A stretch of DNA of 47,867 nt, taken from contig JAUNPP010000004.1 in assembly GCA_030536685.1 (NCBI GenBank), forward strand, positions 7,457-55,323, written 5' to 3'. The stretch's first letter is position 1, and every line of letters begins with the position of its first letter. Below are positions 7,388 to 14,627 of the stretch, piece by piece. Both the position numbers and the translations under genes were made by a program. The notes beneath the pieces are model-generated. The model worked only from the letters and a program-made list of their open reading frames with translations, had not been told where the DNA came from and searched no databases. The DNA comes from Lachnospiraceae bacterium. Its GTDB lineage: Bacteria; Bacillota; Clostridia; Lachnospirales; Lachnospiraceae.

Positions 7388-8493
7388 AAGCGCCTTCTTC
7401 TTTCTATTTCCTCAAATTTTTCTCTTGCTTCCCGGGATAATCCCCTCGGAATATCCTTTAACTCACTCCGTATTTTTGCACGTTCTGCGCGCTCTTCGTC
7501 CGTAGGTTTCATTTTTTTTATCAAATATTCATATCTCTCTATTTTTTCTTTCAACTCCTCTGAATACTCATCGGCATCAAAATAACTTTCCGCAAGTCCT
7601 TCAGAAGAATACACTGATAAATTTTCCAGCGCTATATCTCTCTCCAAATCATATGCCTTAGCATTAGAAATCGAACTAAGGATATAAGGCGAATGAGTCG
7701 TAACAATAAATTGTATTCTTGGAAAAAATTTCGTTAAAAATGGAAGAATCTTTTTCTGCAGTTCAATATGAAGATGTGTCTCCAGTTCATCAATTAATAC
7801 AATGCCTTCAATATCATATTCGCTCAGTTTATCACTCAAAATCCAATTTTTGTCCATTCTTAAAATCAGATCCGAGACTACATGGATAACGGCAGAATAG
7901 CCATCCGATAACTCATCAAAACAAAAAGGACTTCTTCCTTTTTCATGAATTTTGAAATTATACTCTTTGTAATCATACTCCAGCTTAATCGAATTATCAT
8001 CCAGCAGAATTTGCAGCGCACCTTCAAAGCGATCAAACCATTTTTGAATTCGGTCTGCATTTGCCATATCTCCTTCATTTCGCGCATATGCCTGCTGAGT
8101 TTTTAAATGTACCATATATTTGAGCAAAATTTCACCGGGATCGGAATCTATTTTATAAAAATCACTCAAACGAACATCCTGCACTCCCTGCGCACGTACA
8201 ATCCGGATTTTCCTGTTTGCAGGAAAAAAAGCTGTTATAAAATCCCCCTGCACATATAAAGTATTTAAACTATCTTCATTATTAAATAGCAGTTTTACAC
8301 CATCATTATAATTCTTATTTCCATCATTCATTGCCTGCAAATATGTTTTAATTGCCAGAAGCAGGGAAGTTTTTCCCGATCCATTTTTACCTGTAATCAA
8401 TAAATGTTGTCTTTTTTCTGAACTTAACGATATTACGCTATTAGATAAATGTCTTAGTTTTTCAATATAAATTTGCGTAATATAATGTTCCAT
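7384..8493 (-). CDS. AAA/ABC-type ATPase, PtuA-like (Septu-type defence)
   Basis: A 369-residue SMC/ABC-like ATPase. The Walker A is GKNGSGKTS at about residues 34-42. The Walker B with D-loop is IVLIDELETHLHIELQKK and the H-motif is FIVTTHSPYILSSI. The signature region is FDELSDGYSAV. There is no TOPRIM domain, which separates it from OLD nucleases. The C-terminal third is charged and helical (MKPTDEERAERAKIRSELKD). The start is supported by GAAGGAGAAGGGG. With the overlapping HNH gene it forms a two-gene cassette with its own promoter, as in type I Septu. It could instead be another two-gene ATPase-HNH system, since the PtuA family is broad. Confidence 0.78.
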   Translation of the reverse strand: MEHYITQIYIEKLRHLSNSVISLSSEKRQHLLITGKNGSGKTSLLLAIKTYLQAMNDGNKNYNDGVKLLFNNEDSLNTLYVQGDFITAFFPANRKIRIVRAQGVQDVRLSDFYKIDSDPGEILLKYMVHLKTQQAYARNEGDMANADRIQKWFDRFEGALQILLDDNSIKLEYDYKEYNFKIHEKGRSPFCFDELSDGYSAVIHVVSDLILRMDKNWILSDKLSEYDIEGIVLIDELETHLHIELQKKILPFLTKFFPRIQFIVTTHSPYILSSISNAKAYDLERDIALENLSVYSSEGLAESYFDADEYSEELKEKIERYEYLIKKMKPTDEERAERAKIRSELKDIPRGLSREAREKFEEIERRRRL

Positions 8494-8529
8494 TTCCCCT
8501 TCTCCTTCACAAAACCTCTTTTATTTATC

Positions 8530-8558
8530 ATTATATTTCACAAAGGAAAGTATTTCAA
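8530..8558 (-). promoter_or_regulatory. promoter of the ATPase-HNH cassette
   Basis: Minus-strand TTGAAA (8553-8558), 17 bases, then TATAAT (8530-8535), about 35 bases upstream of the ATPase start. This is a strong constitutive-looking sigma-A promoter. Confidence 0.7.
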
Positions 8559-8579
8559 TATTTTTCTCTTTCTGCAAGC

Positions 8580-9599
8580 TTATTCCTCCGCCTCTTCCTC
8601 CTGCATTCCTTCTTTTCCCTGCTCTGCAGGTTTGTCCGTTATATTCAGCTGGATCACCGCCTGACTGTAATTAAAAGTCATTCGTACATAACAATCCTTT
8701 TCTTTCGCTGAGCGGGCTGCAAGTTCAGCTATCTCGAGTAAAACCTCCCTTGTGAGATATCCCCCTCTCCAGTGAAATACAAAATGCTCCTGCTTCTTGC
8801 GGATTGCTGTCTGCAGACGTTTTCCGATATCTTCCATTTTGGTAAGTGAGAGCCTGTTTTCTTTATAATAGAAATGATCCCCGTCTGTGCAGGCAGGAAT
8901 TGGATAAATCACCGGTCTGTGGTCTTTAAAGATTTTCTTATCATCAAGATTTACGTAATCGAAACGCTTCTGACCATATTTCGCCAGGGAGTTATCAAAT
9001 GTTGCATCCAGATGGTACCATTTGCCCTGAATTTTGATAACATTCCAGGCATGACGGTATTTCATTCCATTTTCAGGGTCAGCGCCGCAAATAGCTATGA
9101 TGCAGGGAATGCCCAGCTCGTCGCAGAGAAGCTTTACGGTTTTGGCAATGCCCTCGCACACACCGATTCCCTGCTGAAGAGGGCCGATGATTTCGTGAGA
9201 ATAACTTTTTTTCAGTTTATCATAGGTTACATTGCTGCAGATAAAGTCATGGATATACATCTCCTTTTCCAGCTCTGTACGCATTCCTGCCGCAGGACGC
9301 ACAAGACGGGCGATGCGGCCCGCAAGCGCCTTCTGATGCTCCTTTATCTTCTTCTTTTCAAACATGTACCCGGGAACCAGCTGCATATTGTCTGCTCCAT
9401 GAGCATGGCGGCAGGAAAACCCGGTTACATAGAAAATCTTCGGGTTATCAAGGCGGAGCCGGAAAAAAATATCCGACAGTTCCCGCATTTCCAGAGCCGG
9501 CACCGGAAAGGAAGGAGCGGCAGCCTCAAAGCCTTCAAGCATCTGATGATAAGCAATCTGCTGGTTTCGGTTCATCTGGCGGTAATAATAACGATTCAT
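8580..9599 (-). CDS. transglutaminase-like domain protein
   Basis: A 339-residue cytoplasmic protein (no signal peptide) with a transglutaminase/protease-like core. The catalytic Cys is in GIGVCEGIAKT, the His in YRHAWNVIKI and the Asp in WYHLDATFDN. This core covers roughly residues 120-225. The N-terminus is rich in Arg, Gln and Tyr (YYYRQMNRNQQIAYHQML). The C-terminal 90 residues may be a separate alpha/beta domain and end in an acidic tail. The ATG at 9599 is preferred over the adjacent TTG because of GGGAGGG spacing. It lies 18 bases downstream of the YdjM-like gene, so the pair is probably co-transcribed. The substrate is unknown. Confidence 0.8.
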   Translation of the reverse strand: MNRYYYRQMNRNQQIAYHQMLEGFEAAAPSFPVPALEMRELSDIFFRLRLDNPKIFYVTGFSCRHAHGADNMQLVPGYMFEKKKIKEHQKALAGRIARLVRPAAGMRTELEKEMYIHDFICSNVTYDKLKKSYSHEIIGPLQQGIGVCEGIAKTVKLLCDELGIPCIIAICGADPENGMKYRHAWNVIKIQGKWYHLDATFDNSLAKYGQKRFDYVNLDDKKIFKDHRPVIYPIPACTDGDHFYYKENRLSLTKMEDIGKRLQTAIRKKQEHFVFHWRGGYLTREVLLEIAELAARSAKEKDCYVRMTFNYSQAVIQLNITDKPAEQGKEGMQEEEAEE

Positions 9600-9617
9600 C
9601 AAAAATCCCTCCCATTA

Positions 9618-10295
9618 TTATATAAGACCATCAGGCAGCAATAACCTGATTTTATCCCATGCAAATTCTCCCCGCTTGTACATGCCATATAAAATCATGG
9701 CGAGCAATACCGTATAACACGCAGCTGCAGCCTTAAAGATCAGTTTTCCCAGCCAGCTTTCCGATCTGGTCAGGCGCAGGCAGAAACGTTTTTTCATTAC
9801 AGGCCAGAAAAGCATCTCCCCCCTCTTATTCAGAAAATCGAGCGCCAGATGCGATGCGTAAGCCAGGAAAAACCAGATTGTAATCTCCGGATTCCGGCCG
9901 GTCATGCGGTAAAATAACCAGCTGTAGCCAAACAGGGCAGCAATCGAATGTGTTGCCGACCTGTGCTCCGTTAAAATCCCTGCAAAAATCGCTAAAATAT
10001 AAAACATTGCATACTGCCAGTCCGCTTCCTTCGGTGTCAGCCACTGAAGCAGAAAACAGAAAACGGCTACCATAACCATACAATGAAATAATTTTCCGAT
10101 TCCGTTTTTATTTTTCCGGTCATATTGATCACAATCCGGTAATGTAGACGCCATTGCCGCAGCCATGCTTCCAAGCGCCAGAACCGGCAGTGTCAGCGTA
10201 TCGGTTCCTGTCACAGCGGCGTAAGCAGATGCCGCAGTCCCTGCTGCTGCCGTACTTACGAAAAGCCCCGCCGCCATATGTGTTCTTCCGTTCAT
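9618..10295 (-). CDS. YdjM-like membrane-bound metal-dependent hydrolase family protein
   Basis: A 225-residue polytopic membrane protein of the YdjM/DUF457 family. It starts MNGRTHMAAG with the conserved early His and then has several hydrophobic segments (LPVLALGSMAAAMASTLPD, GKLFHCMVMVAVFCFLL, MFYILAIFAGIL, ITIWFFLAYASHLALD). Conserved polar residues, EHRSATHS and SHLALDFLN, fit the family's putative metal site. In Escherichia coli the ydjM gene is LexA-regulated, but no SOS box was recognised here. The start is fixed by GGAGG. The biochemical role of the family is not established. Confidence 0.82.
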   Translation of the reverse strand: MNGRTHMAAGLFVSTAAAGTAASAYAAVTGTDTLTLPVLALGSMAAAMASTLPDCDQYDRKNKNGIGKLFHCMVMVAVFCFLLQWLTPKEADWQYAMFYILAIFAGILTEHRSATHSIAALFGYSWLFYRMTGRNPEITIWFFLAYASHLALDFLNKRGEMLFWPVMKKRFCLRLTRSESWLGKLIFKAAAACYTVLLAMILYGMYKRGEFAWDKIRLLLPDGLI

Positions 10296-10421
10296 TTTTC
10301 CTCCATCCGTGCAAAACCATTACTATTCGCATCCACGCTGTGAACGCGGCGTAAAAGCTGCACTTTGACATTTTTCTATCAGATTTATAGATTTTTTATT
10401 TGAGTATTTTTTATTTTCAGG

Positions 10422-10450
10422 TTGCATCCCGCATGAAAATCCTTTATACT
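10422..10450 (+). promoter_or_regulatory. candidate promoter upstream of tRNA-Sec
   Basis: TTGCAT (10422-10427), 17 bases, TATACT (10445-10450). It would give a transcript starting near 10457 with about 130 bases before tRNA-Sec. A second, weaker candidate is TTGACA (10365-10370), 17 bases, TAGATT. Otherwise 10296-10586 holds no convincing gene. Confidence 0.45.
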
Positions 10451-10586
10451 CTTTATTGTGAGCAGTTTTATTGCAGACAGAAGTTATCATGATTATCCTT
10501 TTATTCACATTGATCTTCTGAATATGATTCGCTTTTCTGAATGCGATTCGCAGTTCCTGCATTATTTAACTGCATCTGTCATTTAC

Positions 10587-10682
10587 GGGAATAGTTAGGT
10601 AACTGGTGTGCCTCCTGGTCTTCAAAACCTGTGTGGGGTGTTGATCATCCCGGGTGGGTTCGATTCCCACATGTTCCCGCCA
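10587..10682 (+). tRNA. selC: tRNA-Sec (UCA anticodon)
   Basis: A 96-base tRNA with the long variable arm expected of selenocysteine tRNA. The anticodon is TCA within CTTCAAA. The T-arm is GTGGGTTCGATTCCCAC and CCA is encoded at 10680-10682. It is charged with serine, converted to selenocysteinyl-tRNA by SelA and delivered by SelB. It is convergent with selB and selA on the opposite strand. Confidence 0.95.
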
Positions 10683-10712
10683 GAATTCATACAGCAAAGC
10701 TGTATCAGATAT

Positions 10713-10747
10713 AAAAAGTGCATAGTTTGAGCTATGCACTTTTTTTG
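10713..10747. terminator. bidirectional terminator between tRNA-Sec and selB
   Basis: AGTGCATAG pairs with CTATGCACT across a five-base loop. It is flanked by A5 on the left and T7 on the right, so it can end both the tRNA-Sec transcript and the convergent selAB transcript. Confidence 0.85.
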
Positions 10748-10776
10748 TGACAATTTATGTAAGGCAAAGCTGCGCC

Positions 10777-12696
10777 TTACTGCTGCAAAGCGGACTCTCT
10801 TTCACTTTCAGTTCCGTTTTTCCGTGTCAGATGAATGCTGTCAAAATACTCCAGAAGCGGCTTCACATTCTTTCTTGAAGTGTTCAGCAGATCCCGCACG
10901 CCGGAAATGTTGATCTTCCCTTCACTTTTCAGAACGGGAATGATCTTTTCCTTTGCATCCTCCAGATATTCAGGCAATGTATAGATATTTTCAAATACCT
11001 TAACCACCTTCTGTTCAAATACCATATTCTGCAGCACATCGTCCTTGTACTGCTCCTGCTCCTCCATAAAGGTGATTTCAGGAAAACGAAGGAAATTAAA
11101 GCCTGCTTCTCTGAGATTTTTGATAATCCATTTTTCCATCTTCTGGTAATTGCGGTCCTTGCGCAGACGGAAATCTGCCATATTGACGCATTCCAGCTCG
11201 ATTTTGATTTTTCCATCCTCTTCCCAGTGCTTTAAAAGCTGATCGAAAATCGCCTGCTTTGCCGAGGGAAGGAGTTTGTTGTGAAGCTCCGATTTAAACA
11301 TGCCCCGGCGGTATTTGTATGTCTCGTGGAACTCGTTCAGCATCAGCTGCAGATCCTCCAGAAGCTCCATTTCCCAGAAGCAGTGAAGCAGATAGCGGTC
11401 TTTTCTTACAGGGATCTCCGCGATCCGATGGTTTTCCTTCAGCTTTTCAATCGCAGGCTCCAGCTCTTCTGGCGGAAATGCGCCTTTATCCGCTATATTT
11501 TTCACAGTGATCATGGCCTTTTCGGCTTCTTTTACCATGTATTCCAGAATATCCTCTGCGCCGCCCTTCTCTTTCTGGCGCATTTCCTCCAGAGTTGCCT
11601 CCGCCATGCGCCGTTTCTTCACCGCAAGCTGGTCAAGCACCTCGCCGCCGGCAATTGTTTCCAGAGGAGAATAAAAACGCAGGATAAAACGGTCTTTTTT
11701 CCGCACGGCAATCGGTTCTTCCAAAAGCAGCTGCGCGTAACCTTCCTGCCCCGGCAGAAGCTCGTCTGTTCCGAGAAGTACCGCGCGGCAGAGCACCTGT
11801 GTCGTACCGATGCAAAGATGCAGACGGCCTCTGTTTTTAATGCTGCGCTCCGTCAGCTCCAGCATGCGGATCTTCACATCCAGACGATCCGTGTTCTGCA
11901 TACTGTCGGGAGGCGCCAGCACGTCGCCCCGGTGCACCTCCTCTTTCTTTACATTGGAAAGGTTGATCGCCACACGCTGACCCGCATAAGCAGTCTCCAC
12001 ATCCTGATCGTGCACCTGAATATTTCTGATCTTGCACGGCAAATCACGCGGATACAAGGCCAGTGGCGTTTCCTTATTTAAAATGCCGGAAATCAGTGTT
12101 CCGGTTACGATCGTTCCAAATCCCGGTAAGGAAAATACTCTGTCAATCGGAAGACGGGGAATTTCACTGATATCGCGCTCCCCGGCAGTTTCTGTCATCT
12201 GATCGATCAATGCGGTAAGCTCCGGTATTCCTTCCCCTGTTACGGAGGAAACGCAGACCATAGGAGATTCTGCATAAAGAGTCGTCTTTAACTCCTCCCT
12301 CAGCTCCTCCTGCATCATAGAAATCCACTCTGCATCCACCAGATCGCATTTGCTCAGCACCAGAATCGCATTGCTGACGCCAAGCTGCTCCAGAATTGCG
12401 ATATGCTCCCTTGTCTGCGGCATCATTCCCTCATCGGCAGCGATCAGAATCAGCACCAGATCCATTCCGACAACTCCCGTTACCATATTTCCCACAAATT
12501 TTTCATGTCCGGGAACATCAATAATGCCAATCCGGGTTTTACCTGGCAGATCAAAATGCGTAAATCCCAGCTCTATCGTAATGCCGCGGCGCTTTTCCTC
12601 TGTCAGCCGGTCAGCATCATATCCGGTCAGGGCTTTGATCAGGCTGGTTTTGCCATGATCAATATGCCCCGCCGTACCCACAATAATATTTTTCAT
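10777..12696 (-). CDS. selB: selenocysteine-specific elongation factor
   Basis: A 639-residue translational GTPase that brings Sec-tRNA to UGA codons followed by a SECIS hairpin. The G1 motif is GTAGHIDHGKT at residues 7-17, DVPGHE is G3 and SKCD is G4. EF-Tu-like domains II and III follow, and the C-terminal third has the winged-helix repeats that bind SECIS RNA. The start at 12696 is chosen because TTGGAGG lies eight bases before it; a start five codons upstream lacks a site. It follows selA by 95 bases and the two form an operon. Confidence 0.96.
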   Translation of the reverse strand: MKNIIVGTAGHIDHGKTSLIKALTGYDADRLTEEKRRGITIELGFTHFDLPGKTRIGIIDVPGHEKFVGNMVTGVVGMDLVLILIAADEGMMPQTREHIAILEQLGVSNAILVLSKCDLVDAEWISMMQEELREELKTTLYAESPMVCVSSVTGEGIPELTALIDQMTETAGERDISEIPRLPIDRVFSLPGFGTIVTGTLISGILNKETPLALYPRDLPCKIRNIQVHDQDVETAYAGQRVAINLSNVKKEEVHRGDVLAPPDSMQNTDRLDVKIRMLELTERSIKNRGRLHLCIGTTQVLCRAVLLGTDELLPGQEGYAQLLLEEPIAVRKKDRFILRFYSPLETIAGGEVLDQLAVKKRRMAEATLEEMRQKEKGGAEDILEYMVKEAEKAMITVKNIADKGAFPPEELEPAIEKLKENHRIAEIPVRKDRYLLHCFWEMELLEDLQLMLNEFHETYKYRRGMFKSELHNKLLPSAKQAIFDQLLKHWEEDGKIKIELECVNMADFRLRKDRNYQKMEKWIIKNLREAGFNFLRFPEITFMEEQEQYKDDVLQNMVFEQKVVKVFENIYTLPEYLEDAKEKIIPVLKSEGKINISGVRDLLNTSRKNVKPLLEYFDSIHLTRKNGTESERESALQQ

Positions 12697-12740
12697 AAAA
12701 AAATCCTCCAAATGTATCGTTCATCGACCTCTGCCGGTAT

Positions 12741-12800
12741 CAGTTCCCTTCGCTACTTCCCTTCACCAGTTTCTTTCGCTATTTCCCTTCGTCAGTTCCC
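12741..12800. repeat. short imperfect tandem repeat between selA and selB
   Basis: About 2.4 copies of a roughly 26-base unit. On the minus strand it has AACTG followed by GAAGGGAARTAGCGAA, and it starts at the selA stop codon. It fills most of the selA-selB spacer. No stem or promoter was recognised in it. Confidence 0.6.
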
Positions 12801-14216
12801 GGCAAGCACTGTCAGGCCTTCTTCTATAAAAAGAGACAGCTCTTCATCAAATACCGTCTGCATATGAAGCTCAAAACGTCCATCCTGAATTCTTCCGATC
12901 ACCGGGCGTTTTAAGCTGCGGAATGCGTGTTCCAGCCCTTCCGTTGTCAGAATGTCGAAAGCTGCGGAAGTTTTACACGGTACAATCACAACCCCTGCGC
13001 CTTCAAACTGGTGAAGCGGCAGCGTTCCGCCTCCCATCTGCGCCTCCATCGGGCAGACCGTAACCTCGTAACGGCCCTCAGCAGCCTCCTTCCAGGCATT
13101 CACAAGCTTCTGCGCCCGAAGCGCCTGTTCTTCCCTTGTGCTGGCAAACATCCTAAGTACCGGAATCCGTTCCATCAGCTGCGCAGGACTCAGACGGTAG
13201 TATTCTCTCCAGATCAGTTCCAGAGAAGCCGCCGTAAATTTATCAATTCGAAGCGCACGGGTCAACGGGTGCTTTTTGATCCGGTCAATATATTTCTTCT
13301 TTCCCGCAATGATCCCCGCCTGCGGGCCTCCCAGAAGCTTATCTCCGCTGAAACAGACCACATCTGCTCCTGCTGCCAGAACCTCCTGTACAGTAGGCTC
13401 ATGTGAAATGCCATAGCGGCGCAGATCCACTAAAATTCCGCTGCCCAGATCTTCTATAAACGGAATACTTGATTCCACACTTAGTTCCGCCAGCTCCCTG
13501 GTAGAAACGCTTTCTGAAAATCCCACAATCCTGTAATTGCTGGTATGTACCTTTAACAACACCCCTGTCCGCTCGCAGATTGCCTCTTCATAATCAGAAA
13601 GATGTGTTTTATTAGTCGTTCCAACCTCACAAAGCTCGGCTCCTCCCTGTCTGATCACATCCGGAACCCGGAATTTACCGCCGATTTCAATCTGTTCCCC
13701 GCGTGAAACAATAACCTCTTTTCCATACGCCAGCGCACTTAAAATCAAAAGAACCGCTCCTGCGTTATTATTCACCGCCATCGCGCTTTCCGCCCCGGTC
13801 ACTTCGCAGATCAAACGCTCAAAATGGGCATAACGCTCTCCCCTGTGTCCTTCTTCCAGGTTATATTCCAGATTGGAATAACCGGAAACCAGCTCCGCAA
13901 TCTTTTCCGCATGCTCTCTGGCAATCGGCGCACGTCCCAGATTCGTATGCAGAATCGTACCAGTTGCATTGATCACACGCCGGAAGCCACTTTCCTCCTG
14001 TCTGGTAAGCTCTGTACAGACCTTGTCCGGCAGCCGCTGAAGCTCCTTCTCAAAAAGCTCAGCATCCCCCTGTTTCAAGAGCACACGCACCTTTTCCATC
14101 TCTTCACGGATACACTCCGTCACCGCTTTTTGTCCAAATTTTCTCACCAGCTCCTGAATCTGCGGCATCGCAAGAAGCACATCCACCTTCGGAATTTTCC
14201 GGTATAATTCTCTCAT
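12792..14216 (-). CDS. selA: L-seryl-tRNA(Sec) selenium transferase
   Basis: A 474-residue PLP enzyme that converts seryl-tRNA(Sec) to selenocysteyl-tRNA(Sec) using selenophosphate; bacterial SelA is a decamer. The PLP lysine is Lys293 in CFSGDKLLGGPQAG. Other family motifs are NATGTILHTNLGRAP and SNLEYNLEEGHRG. The length is normal. The first gene of the selA-selB pair, it is preceded by a coding-like frame that overlaps its ATG by four bases. selD, which supplies selenophosphate, is not in the window. Confidence 0.96.
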   Translation of the reverse strand: MRELYRKIPKVDVLLAMPQIQELVRKFGQKAVTECIREEMEKVRVLLKQGDAELFEKELQRLPDKVCTELTRQEESGFRRVINATGTILHTNLGRAPIAREHAEKIAELVSGYSNLEYNLEEGHRGERYAHFERLICEVTGAESAMAVNNNAGAVLLILSALAYGKEVIVSRGEQIEIGGKFRVPDVIRQGGAELCEVGTTNKTHLSDYEEAICERTGVLLKVHTSNYRIVGFSESVSTRELAELSVESSIPFIEDLGSGILVDLRRYGISHEPTVQEVLAAGADVVCFSGDKLLGGPQAGIIAGKKKYIDRIKKHPLTRALRIDKFTAASLELIWREYYRLSPAQLMERIPVLRMFASTREEQALRAQKLVNAWKEAAEGRYEVTVCPMEAQMGGGTLPLHQFEGAGVVIVPCKTSAAFDILTTEGLEHAFRSLKRPVIGRIQDGRFELHMQTVFDEELSLFIEEGLTVLAGN

Positions 14217-14330
14217 GATCTCCCATACCCTCTCTGATTTTCTGCTGCAAGCAGCTCGGCAGCTATACTGATATCCTGCATCTGAACGAAACTGCTCTGC
14301 AATCCTGACAAAGTCTTATCGACTCCCAAG

Positions 14331-14370
14331 ATAAATTCAGCCAGGAAATCCCCTCCCTGGCTGAATTTAT
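14331..14370. repeat. perfect 15-bp inverted repeat upstream of selA
   Basis: 14331-14345 and 14356-14370 are perfectly complementary around a ten-base loop, about 115 bases upstream of selA. No clear T-run follows on either strand, so it is at best a weak terminator for hypD. It could also be an operator or leader hairpin of selA. Confidence 0.6.
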
Positions 14371-14472
14371 ATACAGAAATATCTGCAATTTAATTTTATT
14401 ATATGTTATTCCCGTTTAAATGTAAAGAGATGCAGGGGCGGTTACTGTTCAGAGATTTCTGGAGAGATTTCT

Positions 14473-14611
14473 GGACAGTAGGGGTGTTCAGGGGACGCAA
14501 ACTGTCTATGATGCAAGTCTGTCCGGGGCTAGGGGGTGCTTTCAGCACCAATACGCCCCTTGCAGACTTGCATCATAGACAGCTTGCTGGTTTTTGCAGC
14601 TCCTACTGTCC
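14473..14611 (+). repeat. structured intergenic repeat, copy D (best preserved)
   Basis: A 139-bp element bounded by a perfect 10-bp inverted repeat, GGACAGTAGG (14473-14482) and CCTACTGTCC (14602-14611). Next comes the AGGGGACGC box. The main stem is perfect over 20 bp (14502-14521 with 14563-14582) and extends by GCAA/TTGC past one mismatch. The apex is GGGGC, TAGGG, a GGTGC-TTTCA-GCACC hairpin, AATAC, GCCCC. It lies between the end of hypD and selA and can be compared directly with copy B. Confidence 0.82.
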
Positions 14612-14627
14612 GAAAATGTTAACGTTC

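Noticed and set aside
6701-8493. Retron Ec78-type system
   Set aside because: The HNH and ATPase families match retron-associated PtuAB, but no reverse transcriptase gene or retron RNA region is seen on either side.
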